DNA of 55,093 bases from an uncultured Aquimarina sp. (GCA_947496555.1 CANMDH010000035.1:1-55093); one strand, 5' to 3'. Positions 45,161-54,665 are shown, counted from the first letter of the stretch. Notes: generated by a model not told the origin, from the letters alone. A program made the numbers and translations.

Positions 45161-45685
45161 ATGAAAATATTTAAAAATATTTTACTTCTTGCAATCATTA
45201 TTATATCAATCGTTTATAGTACCACTAGTTGCGAACGAGATGATATTTGTGCAGAAGGAACACCCACAACTCCTTTTCTTATTATTAAGTTTATCGATAA
45301 TGATACACAAATAGAAACCGATATCAAAGCACCTGTGGAATTACAAGTAAGAGCCGTAGGAGTTGATGAGGTTATTGATTTGGGAACCGTAAGAGATTCT
45401 ATTCTAATTCCTTTAAGGACAAATACAACTAGTACAGAATTTGAGTTTACCATAAATTCAGATACAACAAATGATGAAAACCCGGCTAATACCGATATTG
45501 TAAGTTTTCAATACACCCCCGTAGAAGAATATGTAAGTAGTGCTTGCGGTTTTAGAGTAGTTTACAATGCCATTACAGCCTCAGAAGGTGACGCTGGTAC
45601 AGATGGTGATTGGATAAAAGGGATTTCAGAACAAAGAACCAATGTAACAGATGAAACAACTGCACATATATTTATTTTCCATTAG
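45161..45685 (+). CDS. DUF6452 family lipoprotein
   Basis: The 174-residue lipoprotein has a signal ending STTSCERDD (Cys lipidated). The mature part is beta-rich with paired cysteines (ERDDICAEG and SSACGFRV) and conserved PFLIIKFIDND and YTPVEEYVSSACGF. It starts 3 bases after the methyltransferase stop. Its last 35 bases overlap the start of the DUF6048 gene, which suggests coupled translation. Function is unknown. Confidence 0.85.
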   Translation: MKIFKNILLLAIIIISIVYSTTSCERDDICAEGTPTTPFLIIKFIDNDTQIETDIKAPVELQVRAVGVDEVIDLGTVRDSILIPLRTNTTSTEFEFTINSDTTNDENPANTDIVSFQYTPVEEYVSSACGFRVVYNAITASEGDAGTDGDWIKGISEQRTNVTDETTAHIFIFH

Positions 45686-46364
45686 TATTTTGTTTTCCAG
45701 TTATTCTTTTTCACAAGAAGAAAAAAAAATAACTTCAAGAGATACCTTACCTCCCAATGAAAAATATGGGTTAAGGATTGGAGTCGATCTTGCAAAAATT
45801 ATTCGTACTGCAGTAGACAAAGACAAATACTCTGGGTTTGAAATTGTAGGAGATTATAGAATTTACAAAAAGTTTTATATAGCTGCCGAAATAGGTAACG
45901 AATCTCTAATTCGGGATGAAGAAAATATCAATATAGAAGGATCGGGAACCTATATTAGAGCAGGAGTTGACTATAACTCCTATAGCAACTGGTATGGAAT
46001 GCAAAACAGCATTTATGCAGGACTGCGTTACGGTTTTTCTACATTTGACCAAACTCTAAACGATTATAAAATCTTTACCGGAACAAACTATTTTGGAGAA
46101 AACATAGTAGCTGAACCTATTACCGAAGATGATTTAAATGCAAGTTGGATAGAATTGGTTCTGGGTATAAAAGTCGAAATTTTTAAAAACCTTTACCTGG
46201 GTGCAAATGTATCCTTAAGAAATATGATTAGTGAAAAAAAACCACCTGGCTTTGATAATCTTTTTGTACCCGGTTTTGGGCGAACAAATGACTTCAGTGA
46301 AATTGGCGTAGGGTATGGCTATAGTGTAAGTTACTTAATTCCTTTCTTTAAGAAGAAAAACTAA
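45651..46364 (+). CDS. DUF6048 family exported beta-barrel-like protein
   Basis: The 237-residue protein has a signal peptide (MKQLHIYLFSISILFSSYSFSQ). The body is rich in alternating beta strands with aromatic residues (KFYIAAEIGNESLI, YIRAGVDYNSYSNW, IYAGLRYGFSTF, NLYLGANVSLRNM) and ends in GVGYGYSVSYLIPFFKK, like a small outer-membrane barrel. The 35-base overlap with DUF6452 uses a different frame and supports a coupled pair at the envelope. Function is unknown. Confidence 0.85.
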   Translation: MKQLHIYLFSISILFSSYSFSQEEKKITSRDTLPPNEKYGLRIGVDLAKIIRTAVDKDKYSGFEIVGDYRIYKKFYIAAEIGNESLIRDEENINIEGSGTYIRAGVDYNSYSNWYGMQNSIYAGLRYGFSTFDQTLNDYKIFTGTNYFGENIVAEPITEDDLNASWIELVLGIKVEIFKNLYLGANVSLRNMISEKKPPGFDNLFVPGFGRTNDFSEIGVGYGYSVSYLIPFFKKKN

Positions 46365-46366
46365 AA

Positions 46367-46394
46367 CAACCTCTAGTTTTAAAACTAGAGGTTG
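46367..46394 (-). terminator. Palindromic terminator of the dienelactone hydrolase gene
   Basis: A perfect 28-base palindrome has arms CAACCTCTAGTTTT. The minus strand continues with TTTTAG, so it mainly serves the hydrolase gene. The plus strand continues with A residues, so termination of the convergent DUF6048 transcript is less certain. Confidence 0.75.
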
Positions 46395-46401
46395 AAAAAT
46401 A

Positions 46402-47259
46402 TTACTGAAATACTTCTTCTAATAATTGTTCCAATTCTGACCAAGATTTCTCATCTGCCTCTTTGTTATATGCCAATGGTAAATTAAACTTTTTACCAAT
46501 TGAGTCAGCCATTTTACTGGTAAAAGAATGCGTTGTATTTTCATAAGCAATGTACTTATAATCGGCCTTTACACTATCCATTGCTTTTTTAAATGCCTCT
46601 ACTGTTTCTGCAGGAACAAAAGGATCTTCGGCTCCATTACACACCAATACCTTAGCTTTGATGTTAGAAGTTGGCATGACTGGCAATTGCACACCACTAT
46701 GAAAAGCAGCTACGGCATCTAAATCTATTCCAGAATTGGCCATGGTAAGTGCTACACTTCCTCCAAAGCAATATCCGATTGCCGCAATTTTATCGGCATC
46801 AACAGACTTCTGTGATTTCAGCATTTCTAAAGCAGCATTGAAACGCTCTTTGGCTGATTCAATATTCCCCATAACGCTCATAGCAAATTTACCGGCATCA
46901 TCTGGGTGCGCTGCTAATTTACCATCACCATACATATCAATTGCTAAAGCTACGTATCCTAATTCTGCTAACATATCTGCTCTTTGCCGTACGTAGTCAT
47001 TATGCCCCCACCACTCATGAACCACAATCACACCCGGACTCTTTTCTGTAGCATTTTCATTAAAAGCCAGGTAACCCTTCATCGATAGAGAGTCAACTGC
47101 ATAACTTACTTCTTCACTTTTGATTTTTAAGGGTAAATCAGCCTGTTTTTCTTGCTCATTTGTAATATTTTCTTCATTGTCTGATGAAGTTTTATTTTTA
47201 CAACTCATCAAAATTGATAGTGCAGCAAATACCAAAAAATACTTTGACATAGATTTCAT
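46402..47259 (-). CDS. Dienelactone hydrolase family lipoprotein
   Basis: This 285-residue alpha/beta hydrolase has a lipoprotein signal (SILMSC). The nucleophile elbow is GYCFGGSVA, with cysteine instead of serine as in dienelactone hydrolases. Other motifs are VVHEWWGHNDYVRQRADMLA, the acid region NGAEDPFVPAETV and the catalytic histidine in ENTTHSFTSKMAD. It would act in the periplasm on an unknown ester or lactone. It begins downstream of the VPS10/BNR gene and is oriented with it, 82 bases away, so the two may share a transcript. Confidence 0.9.
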   Translation of the reverse strand: MKSMSKYFLVFAALSILMSCKNKTSSDNEENITNEQEKQADLPLKIKSEEVSYAVDSLSMKGYLAFNENATEKSPGVIVVHEWWGHNDYVRQRADMLAELGYVALAIDMYGDGKLAAHPDDAGKFAMSVMGNIESAKERFNAALEMLKSQKSVDADKIAAIGYCFGGSVALTMANSGIDLDAVAAFHSGVQLPVMPTSNIKAKVLVCNGAEDPFVPAETVEAFKKAMDSVKADYKYIAYENTTHSFTSKMADSIGKKFNLPLAYNKEADEKSWSELEQLLEEVFQ

Positions 47260-47341
47260 AAAGGTTAGTTTTAGATTATTGTGTTAGTTAGTACACTTAA
47301 AGTTAAGAATTCTAATCTTAATACATTTAAACAAAAATATG

Positions 47342-50300
47342 TTACTCTTCTACAAATGGAGCTCCTGCGTTTTGTATATCTGATGAAAACCGATCCAAAT
47401 CATTTTTAAGAGCAATAAACTTGGAGTTTATAGATGCTAATGTCGCATTTATAATCTGCATGGTTTCCAAATGAGTATCGGTTGGCCCATAGGTAGACCA
47501 TTGGATTCCTCGATATATGGCAAACATTCGATCTCCAATTGTGGGTTTAGTTTTCTCTCCCACCTGTTGTTTAGCTTTATTGCCATAAAACTCTTTATTT
47601 AATCCAGAAACACGTTTTTCTAAAGCGTTAAGACGACTATCCAAATCTCCTGGAGTTGCATTAGCTCTTAACAAAGCTTTTTTCATGCCTTTTATCCTCT
47701 TTCCTTCTTTATTTAGTTTAAGATCCAAAGCAGAAACTTTACCAATAATATCTTCATAACTTCTCCAAAACTCTGCAGCTTTCTCTGGTGTCTGTCCTTT
47801 CAGAGCTCCATCTTTCATTTGCTTTACAATAAAAGAAATAGGTTCTGAAAGCTGTGTAACATTTCCATCCACAATTTTAGACAATGTTGCCGTGTATTTT
47901 CCCGGAACTACCAGAAAGCCTTGAGGAGGGCCAAAAGGACTCTCCTGTTTTTTAAGAGCAATCGCATCTGAAGCAGGGTAACGTAAATCCCAAGCCACAC
48001 GATGAAAACCAGGTTTAACAGGCCCACTAATTCTTCTAATCGTGTTTCCATTACCATCTGATATAGACAAAAGTATTTGCGGATCCGAAGTACCTTGTTC
48101 AGCATCTACAGCATCCCATCCAGGGAATGGTATATCCTTTCCTTTGTTCTTTTTCTCACTCTCTTGTCTTATTTCCTTTTTTGTTTTTAATCCATCTTTA
48201 AGATAATACGTAAACACGGCTCCAAAATCAGGATTTGGAGCAACATAATGAGAAGCACCCTGGCTTCCTTTTTTGTCATCAAAACTTAAGCTCGGTCTTG
48301 GTATATACCACCATGCACCCCGCGTTGGAAACAAAACACCTTCTTCTTTTAATTTGGTTTCAGTAATGGTGCGTAGTAAAGAGTAATCATCAAACACAAA
48401 AAATCCTCGTCCAAACGAAGCCCCAATTAAATCATTTTCTTTACGTTGAATCGCTAAATCGCGAAATGAAATGGTAGGCATATCGCCTGTTAATTTCACC
48501 CACTTAACACCTCCATCTACCGTAAAATAGATTCCAAACTCGGTAGCTGTAAATAAAAGATTTGATTGCACATGATCTTGAACGATTCTCCAAACCAATG
48601 TTCTTTGTGGTATGTTACCTGTTATAGATCGCCATGTGCGGCCTTTGTCTGTGCTTTTTACTAAATACGGCTTAAAATCCCCGTATTTATGGTTATCCAG
48701 TGCGACATAAACCGTATTGGCATCAAAAAGATCTGCTTTAATATCATTTACAAAAGCCGTTGCCGGAACACCGGGCAAGGTTCCTACATCAATTTTTCGC
48801 CAGTTGGCACCTCCATCCTCAGTTACCTGAATAATCCCATCGTCAGTACCTACATATAAAATCCCATCTTGTTTTGGTGATTCTGCTATAGAGGTAATCG
48901 TATTATAATTAGACATAGCTAAGAAATCCCAAGGCGCATCCCAGGATTGCTTTTTACCCATGATTTCTAATTCGATACGTTCTTGATTTTTAGTTAGATC
49001 TCCAGATATGGCAGTCCATTTATCTCCACGATTATCAGATCTCCATAAACGTTGTGAAGCAAAATAGATTCTCTTAGGATCATGTGCACTTACTAATATT
49101 GGAGCATCCCAATTAAATCGTTCAAAATTTTCATTTGGGCCAGGTTGTGGCTGAATGTCGGTTACTTCCCCTGTACTTATATCCACACGAGAGAGATTTC
49201 CTTCTTGTCGCTCTGCATATACAATATTGGGATTCCCAGGCTCTGTGGCTGGTTGATGACCATCCCAGTTTAAAATAATTTTCCAATCAGAATTTTGTAT
49301 CCCGTGCAAGTTATCGGTACGCGAAGGACCTCCTTGAGTACTATTATCCTGAGTACCGCCATAAATATTATAAAAAGGTTCTGTATCGTCAACCGCCACT
49401 TTATAATACTGTGTCACCGGAAGATTATCAATAAAACGCCAATTTTTGGTTAGATCAAATGTTTCATATAATCCCCCATCGGTTCCCACCAAAAGGTAGT
49501 TGGGATCATCTTTCTTAAAGGCTACTGAGTGGTTATCGCCATGTTTATGCTCATTATTCATCCTTTTAAAAGTTTTCCCTCCGTCTTCAGAAATCTGCAT
49601 ACGATTATCAACAAGGTATAATCTTTCAAAATGGTGAGGAGATGCGTATAACTCTTGATAGTAATGCGGTCCGGTAGCTCCCGCAACGGCATCTGATTGT
49701 TTTTTCCAGGTGGTACCTCTATCTTCAGAACGATATACCCCTCCCGTTCTTCGATCGAGCTCTATTGCCGCATATAAGATATCTGGTTTTTGTGGAGAAA
49801 TGGCTAGTCCAATTTTACCCATCAATGATTTGGGAAGGCCATTTTTAAGTTGCTCCCAAGTCTCTCCTCCATCGGTGCTGCGATGCAAACCAGATCCTGG
49901 TCCACCACCCATATATGCTGCAACAGTACGGTGACGTTGCCAGGTGGCTGCATAAAGTATATCTGGATTTCTGGGATCAATTACCAAATCAGTTACTCCC
50001 ACCCATTGATCATCACCTAAGGTTTTTTTCCATGTCTTTCCGCCGTCAGTTGATTTATACAATCCACGTTCTCCTCCTTTTTTCCATAAAGGTCCTTGTG
50101 CTGCTACCCAAATTACATTCGAATCTTCAGGATGAACAATAATTTTAGAAATACGTTCTGATTTTTTCAACCCCATATTTTTCCAGGTTGCACCTGCATC
50201 GTCACTTCTATAAATACCGTCTCCGTATCCAACATGTCTTCCTCCTACATTCTCTCCGGTTCCTACCCAAATAGTATTATGGTGATTTGGATCAATAGTT

Positions 50301-50614
50301 ACGCACCCTATGGAATACGATGTTTGATCATCGAATATAGGAGTCCATGTAGTCCCTGCGTTTACAGTTTTCCATACACCTCCAGAACCTACCGCCACAT
50401 ACCAAATACTTTCATTCTTTGGATGAATGGCAACATCTGCTATCCTTCCTGACATAAATGCCGGACCGATATTACGCAACTTTAATCCGGAAAATACCGA
50501 ATCCGAAAGAGTTGAGGGTAGAATTTGTTTTGTTTTAGATCTTTGTGCGTTACCGGAAAAAGTGAATACTACTAAAAATATTATGAAAAGGGCTTGTGTG
50601 AATTTTGTTTTCAT
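47342..50614 (-). CDS. Secreted VPS10/BNR-repeat protein (1090 residues)
   Basis: The protein has a signal peptide (1-23, ending SGNAQ) and a long series of BNR/sortilin-type beta-propeller blades. The Asp-box pattern S-x-D-x-G-x-T-W recurs many times (KTVNAGTTWTPIF, RSDDAGATWKNMG, KSTDGGKTWKKTL, RSTDGGETWEQLK, RSEDRGTTWKKQ and others to residue ~720). Residues about 760-1090 are a beta/helical C-terminal region with no T9SS tail. The family is widespread in Bacteroidota and often annotated as glycosyl hydrolase or sortilin-like, but no sialidase catalytic triad is evident. It probably works at the cell surface. Activity unknown. Confidence 0.88.
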   Translation of the reverse strand: MKTKFTQALFIIFLVVFTFSGNAQRSKTKQILPSTLSDSVFSGLKLRNIGPAFMSGRIADVAIHPKNESIWYVAVGSGGVWKTVNAGTTWTPIFDDQTSYSIGCVTIDPNHHNTIWVGTGENVGGRHVGYGDGIYRSDDAGATWKNMGLKKSERISKIIVHPEDSNVIWVAAQGPLWKKGGERGLYKSTDGGKTWKKTLGDDQWVGVTDLVIDPRNPDILYAATWQRHRTVAAYMGGGPGSGLHRSTDGGETWEQLKNGLPKSLMGKIGLAISPQKPDILYAAIELDRRTGGVYRSEDRGTTWKKQSDAVAGATGPHYYQELYASPHHFERLYLVDNRMQISEDGGKTFKRMNNEHKHGDNHSVAFKKDDPNYLLVGTDGGLYETFDLTKNWRFIDNLPVTQYYKVAVDDTEPFYNIYGGTQDNSTQGGPSRTDNLHGIQNSDWKIILNWDGHQPATEPGNPNIVYAERQEGNLSRVDISTGEVTDIQPQPGPNENFERFNWDAPILVSAHDPKRIYFASQRLWRSDNRGDKWTAISGDLTKNQERIELEIMGKKQSWDAPWDFLAMSNYNTITSIAESPKQDGILYVGTDDGIIQVTEDGGANWRKIDVGTLPGVPATAFVNDIKADLFDANTVYVALDNHKYGDFKPYLVKSTDKGRTWRSITGNIPQRTLVWRIVQDHVQSNLLFTATEFGIYFTVDGGVKWVKLTGDMPTISFRDLAIQRKENDLIGASFGRGFFVFDDYSLLRTITETKLKEEGVLFPTRGAWWYIPRPSLSFDDKKGSQGASHYVAPNPDFGAVFTYYLKDGLKTKKEIRQESEKKNKGKDIPFPGWDAVDAEQGTSDPQILLSISDGNGNTIRRISGPVKPGFHRVAWDLRYPASDAIALKKQESPFGPPQGFLVVPGKYTATLSKIVDGNVTQLSEPISFIVKQMKDGALKGQTPEKAAEFWRSYEDIIGKVSALDLKLNKEGKRIKGMKKALLRANATPGDLDSRLNALEKRVSGLNKEFYGNKAKQQVGEKTKPTIGDRMFAIYRGIQWSTYGPTDTHLETMQIINATLASINSKFIALKNDLDRFSSDIQNAGAPFVEE

Positions 50615-50948
50615 ATCGATATGGATGATTAGTTAAAAAGTGTAATTAGTAACCAGAAAAGTATGGTAATTTGAATAATTTTCATCTTAAGAAAAGTATA
50701 AACTATAGTTTCCTTTTTTTTTGAATTCTGTAAAACTTCGTCCTCACTTGGGCTAGTTATTAAAATTCTTGAACTATCTTGGTATGGGTAGTATATGCCT
50801 ATGAGAGAAACAATGGTATGTATCGATTTCTACAGTTATTCAAATAGGCTACCATACAGTAATTTTGAATAATAACTAAGAAATCGAGATCCTGCTTAAA
50901 TCAAAAGAGAACAAAGATGAAATATCTAATTAGTTGGAAAAGTCTATA
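50615..50948. other. Intergenic region between the VPS10/BNR gene and the THUMP methyltransferase
   Basis: This stretch of 334 AT-rich bases contains the promoter of the giant gene and the 3' end of the methyltransferase transcript. I found no coding frame, clear terminator or RNA gene. Confidence 0.5.
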
Positions 50949-52118
50949 TCACTCTTCTTTTTTAATCTGAAACTTAGCTTTTTTACTTCCTTCATACATC
51001 TCATATTTCACCAATCTAGATTCAAGTTTACCATTAAATACTTTGATTTTTCGGGAAGGCCTAAGACCCACATATTTAAGTCCTTCAAGGTTTGAAGTAA
51101 TAAACCATGCATTAGTACCTGGATAGCTTTGCTTCAAGGTGTCTCCAATTTGCGAGTAAAACTCTTCTACATCCAATTGTAAACGCTCCCCATAGGGCGG
51201 ATTAAATACCATATGAAGTTTTCCTTCTACTTCTTTTTTGCTTTCGAAGAAATTTCCCTCTTTTATTTTTACAAAATCAGTAAGATTAGCATTTTCTACA
51301 TTTTTTTGTGCTTTCCGAACAGCCGACGGAGCTTTATCCATGCCAATAATAGAATGACGAAAATCTCTGGTCTTATTAATACAAGCCTCTTCAATCTTCT
51401 CGAATAAATCCATATCCCAGTCTAGCCATTTTTCGAAAGCAAACTCTTTACGATTCAAGTTTGCAGGTATATTACAAGCGATCATGGCAGCTTCTATGGC
51501 AATAGTACCACTACCACACATAGGATCCAGGAAATCACTTTGGCCATCCCAACCCGACAAAAGTACAAGACCTGCAGCCAATACCTCATTTATAGGAGCA
51601 ATATTAGTAGCGGTTCGATACCCTCGATGATGTAGTGAACCTCCTGAGCTATCCAAAGAAACCGTACACAAATCCTGCTGTATATGAATGTTTATTATTA
51701 AATCTGGATAATCTGTATCTACATTCGGTCTTCTTCCCGTTTCTTTTCTGAATTTATCAACGATAGCATCTTTTGTTTTCAAAGAAATAAACCGTGAATG
51801 GTTAAAAATAGTTGAGTTTACCGTAGCATAAATAGCAAAAGTATCATTGGTATCTAGATATTCTTTCCATCGAATACTCTGAATGAAGTCGTATAAATCT
51901 TTCTCATTCTTAATCCTTTTTGATGTAATAGGTTTTAGGATTTTTAAAGCCGTTCTTAGGCAAAGATTGGCTTTATACATAAAACCTGTATCTCCATAGA
52001 AGCTTACCATTCGATTTCCAATTTGAACATTTTGTGCTCCCAGGTTTCTCAGCTCTTGTGCCAAGATTTCTTCAAAACCAAAAAAGGTTTTAGCCACCAT
52101 TTTAAAAGAATTACTCAC
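50949..52118 (-). CDS. THUMP-domain RNA methyltransferase (RlmL N-terminal-like)
   Basis: A 389-residue class I SAM methyltransferase. A THUMP domain (about 45-160) is followed by a Rossmann domain with DPMCGSGTIAIEAAMIACN and the N6/N2 motif FNPPYGERL. This matches the RlmL family that modifies guanosine in 23S rRNA; the exact site is not readable. The open frame extends to 52157, but that part lies in the divergent promoter. A GTG at 52118 gives MSNSFKMVAKTFFGFEE and the ATG at 52100 is the alternative. The minus-strand -7 box (52154-52147) supports a start downstream of it. Confidence 0.9.
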   Translation of the reverse strand: MSNSFKMVAKTFFGFEEILAQELRNLGAQNVQIGNRMVSFYGDTGFMYKANLCLRTALKILKPITSKRIKNEKDLYDFIQSIRWKEYLDTNDTFAIYATVNSTIFNHSRFISLKTKDAIVDKFRKETGRRPNVDTDYPDLIINIHIQQDLCTVSLDSSGGSLHHRGYRTATNIAPINEVLAAGLVLLSGWDGQSDFLDPMCGSGTIAIEAAMIACNIPANLNRKEFAFEKWLDWDMDLFEKIEEACINKTRDFRHSIIGMDKAPSAVRKAQKNVENANLTDFVKIKEGNFFESKKEVEGKLHMVFNPPYGERLQLDVEEFYSQIGDTLKQSYPGTNAWFITSNLEGLKYVGLRPSRKIKVFNGKLESRLVKYEMYEGSKKAKFQIKKEE

Positions 52119-52146
52119 TATCTTCGAATTCAATATAATTAAACCG

Positions 52147-52165
52147 CAAAAATACATTAATTTTG
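52147..52165. promoter_or_regulatory. Back-to-back divergent -7 boxes of two methyltransferase genes
   Basis: On the minus strand TATTTTTG (52154-52147), and on the plus strand TAATTTTG (52158-52165), are separated by only 3 bases, and both are followed by GCG. The 19-base unit is nearly palindromic. The two polymerases could not bind together, so the genes may be transcribed alternately. Confidence 0.55.
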
Positions 52166-52171
52166 CGCTCT

Positions 52172-52903
52172 ATGCTAAAAGATTCATTAATGTGGTACGC
52201 ATCATGGTTTGACACCCCGTACTATCACGTATTATACAAGGATAGAAACCATACCGAGGCAAGTGATTTTATGGATAATCTAACCAATTATCTTAGTCTT
52301 GAAAAAGGTGAAAAAATTTTGGACCTAGCATGTGGCAAGGGACGCCATAGCATTTACCTTAACCGACTTGGTTATGATGTTACAGGGGTAGATCTTTCCG
52401 AAAATAGTATCCAATATGCTTCACAATTCGAAAATGATACTTTAAAATTCAGAGTACATGATATGTGTCGTCCATATTCTGAAAAATTCTCTGCCGTCTT
52501 TAATTTATTTACCAGTTTTGGTTATTTTGATAAAGAAGAGGACAATTTAAGTACCATAAAAGCTATAAAATCTGATCTTAATGATCGGGGATTTGGTGTT
52601 ATAGATTTTATGAATGTTGAGTATGTGATCACAAATCTTGTCCCAGAAGAAAGTAAGGAAGTAAACGGTATTGTTTTTTATATAAAAAGATATGTCGAAG
52701 ACGGGTATATTTTCAAAGAGATACGATTTAAAGACAAAAATGAAGACTTTTTCTTTACAGAACGTGTAAAAGCTATTACTCTTGCAGATTTCCAAGGATA
52801 TTTTGAGGAAGCCGATGTCAATCTCTTAGATATTTATGGTGATTACCAATTACAAAAATTTGATCAAAAAACTTCTCCCAGACTTATCTTAATTTTTAAA
52901 TAG
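52172..52903 (+). CDS. Class I SAM-dependent methyltransferase
   Basis: The 243-residue protein has the SAM motif ILDLACGKGRHSIYLNRLGY and the post-motif VTGVDLSENS, with an FNLFTSFGYFD region. The family is widespread but substrate-unspecified. The ATG lies 7 bases past the end of the plus-strand -7 box, so the mRNA is probably leaderless. A frame start at 52163 would lie within the box. The ZIP transporter GTG overlaps its stop by one base (TAGTG), so translation is coupled. Confidence 0.85.
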   Translation: MLKDSLMWYASWFDTPYYHVLYKDRNHTEASDFMDNLTNYLSLEKGEKILDLACGKGRHSIYLNRLGYDVTGVDLSENSIQYASQFENDTLKFRVHDMCRPYSEKFSAVFNLFTSFGYFDKEEDNLSTIKAIKSDLNDRGFGVIDFMNVEYVITNLVPEESKEVNGIVFYIKRYVEDGYIFKEIRFKDKNEDFFFTERVKAITLADFQGYFEEADVNLLDIYGDYQLQKFDQKTSPRLILIFK

Positions 52904-53580
52904 TGTACAACTACATTTTATCCATAGCAGCTGTTTTTATTGGAGCTTTAATCGTTTTCATCTTTAAACCTTCAAATCAAAAAAACTTAACATTGCTGTT
53001 AGCTTTTAGTGGAGCTTTTCTACTTGCAATTACAATTTTTGATTTACTGCCAGAAGTATTTGAAGATAATCTTTTCGCTAAACGAACTGGCGTCTGGATA
53101 ATGATTGGTATTCTGCTTCAAAAGGTATTGGAATATTTCTCTAAAGGAGCAGAGCATGGACATATTCATTTAAATAAAGAAACCAAAAAAATTCCTTCTC
53201 TATTATTCATAAGTTTGGCAATTCATGCGGTGTTAGAAGGATTCCCAATTCATCATACAGACGGAATTTTGATTGGAGTTATTATCCATAAAATTCCGAT
53301 AGCGATGATTATGACGACATTTCTTTTAAATACCAAAATAAAGAGAAGTGTTATTGTTATTACTCTAGTGATTTTTGCACTTATGACTCCGTTAGGAACC
53401 TTCATAAGTGAATATTTTGATGGTGTCCAGGTATATTACAAAGAGATTAATGCGCTGGTAATTGGTATTTTTCTTCATGTTTCGACTACTATTCTTTTTG
53501 AAAGTAATGAAGGCCATAAATTTAATGTAACAAAACTTTTGGTTATTCTGGCTGCTACGGCTATAGCCTATATTATTTAA
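52903..53580 (+). CDS. ZIP family metal transporter
   Basis: This 225-residue membrane protein has about seven or eight hydrophobic helices. The GTG start overlaps the TAG of the preceding gene. It contains the ZIP signature helices: LHAVLEGFPIH-like ISLAIHAVLEGFPIHHTDG and VIIHKIPIAMIMTTF, whose histidines and glutamate form the binuclear metal site. A histidine-containing loop (GAEHGHIHLN) lies between helices 3 and 4. It probably moves zinc or another divalent ion; direction is unknown. It sits in a three-gene operon with the methyltransferase and DUF4268. Confidence 0.87.
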   Translation: MYNYILSIAAVFIGALIVFIFKPSNQKNLTLLLAFSGAFLLAITIFDLLPEVFEDNLFAKRTGVWIMIGILLQKVLEYFSKGAEHGHIHLNKETKKIPSLLFISLAIHAVLEGFPIHHTDGILIGVIIHKIPIAMIMTTFLLNTKIKRSVIVITLVIFALMTPLGTFISEYFDGVQVYYKEINALVIGIFLHVSTTILFESNEGHKFNVTKLLVILAATAIAYII

Positions 53581-53581
53581 T

Positions 53582-54010
53582 ATGTTCAGTAAAGAAGAAT
53601 CCAAAAAAATACGCCAAGAATTCTGGACTAGCTATGGAAAAGAATACCCTCATAAGTGGTTACTATACAATACCAAAATTAAAGATGTAACTCTTAAATT
53701 TTCTTTTACAACAAAGAAAGCACAGGTATCTATTGACATAGAGCCTTCTGACGAAGTTATCAAAGCCTATTATTATGAAAAATTTATACGCCTGAAGGGT
53801 ATTATTACTTCAGAATATCTTCCTGGTATTATCTATGATGAATCTTATGAATTGGATAATGGAAAAATTATCTCCAGACTGTATGTGGAACTCCATGGTG
53901 TTAGCATTCATAATAAGAACACCTGGAAAGAAACTAAAGAGTTCTTATGCCAAAAGATGCTAAAACTTGAAGCATTCTTTTGGGAGTACAAGGATTTCAT
54001 TGACAATTGA
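53582..54010 (+). CDS. DUF4268 domain protein
   Basis: This 142-residue soluble protein starts 1 base after the transporter stop (TAATATG). It matches DUF4268: MFSKEESKKIRQEFWTSYGK at the start, KWLLYNTKIKDVTLKFSF and a C-terminal KMLKLEAFFWEYKDFI. No activity is known for this group. It converges with the hemolysin III gene, with one base between the stops. Confidence 0.87.
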   Translation: MFSKEESKKIRQEFWTSYGKEYPHKWLLYNTKIKDVTLKFSFTTKKAQVSIDIEPSDEVIKAYYYEKFIRLKGIITSEYLPGIIYDESYELDNGKIISRLYVELHGVSIHNKNTWKETKEFLCQKMLKLEAFFWEYKDFIDN

Positions 54011-54011
54011 G

Positions 54012-54641
54012 CTATTTAATAACAAATTTTAATATAAAAATATAATGGAAAACACTTCCCGCCAGTACAAAAAGATGCCATATCACGTGGTTAAATTTTA
54101 ATCTTCGCATGGCATAAAAAACAATTCCGAAAGTATAGGCCGCTCCACCCAATATTAAAAATGTAATTCCCTCTTGTCCTACTTTATCCATTAAGTTGGC
54201 TATATCCAAAACTATCAACCATCCCATTACCACATACAATATCAGTGATAGAATTTCAAATCTTCCAGTAAAAAACAACTTTAATATAGTTCCGATACCG
54301 GCAATAGACCAAACTAGTATAAATAACAACCACCCTTTACCACTCAAAAGTGTTATTAAAGTGACCGGGCTATAGGTTCCAGCTATAAGAAGATAGATGC
54401 TAATATGATCCAAGATCCTGAATCTTCTTTTAAGCTTTTCATTGGAAGTATAATGATAGGCGGTTGAGGCAAAATATAAGATCATTAACGAAAGACTATA
54501 TAGAACAATTGTAAAAGTACTATACCTAGTTAATTGTGAATCATTGGTTAATAAGACGAACAATCCTATGAAAGATGAGATAAATCCTAATCCGTGAGTT
54601 AACCAATTCCAACGCTCTTCTATTGGGGTTTGTATTTTCAT
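54012..54641 (-). CDS. Hemolysin III/PAQR family membrane protein
   Basis: The 209-residue protein has seven hydrophobic helices. Family residues are present: YFASTAYHYTS in helix 2, DHISIYLLIAGTYSPVTL in helix 3 and NHVIWHLFVLAGSVFHYI in helix 7, giving the Ser-His-Asp-His pattern of PAQR-type zinc-dependent hydrolases. Despite the name, most members are not toxins. It has its own promoter 11-17 bases upstream. Confidence 0.9.
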   Translation of the reverse strand: MKIQTPIEERWNWLTHGLGFISSFIGLFVLLTNDSQLTRYSTFTIVLYSLSLMILYFASTAYHYTSNEKLKRRFRILDHISIYLLIAGTYSPVTLITLLSGKGWLLFILVWSIAGIGTILKLFFTGRFEILSLILYVVMGWLIVLDIANLMDKVGQEGITFLILGGAAYTFGIVFYAMRRLKFNHVIWHLFVLAGSVFHYIFILKFVIK

Positions 54642-54657
54642 GTAATATGTAAAAGGG

Positions 54658-54665
54658 CAAATCTA
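54658..54665 (-). promoter_or_regulatory. -7 promoter element of the hemolysin III gene
   Basis: TAGATTTG on the minus strand matches TAnnTTTG and leaves a leader of about 11 bases before the ATG at 54641. Confidence 0.45.
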
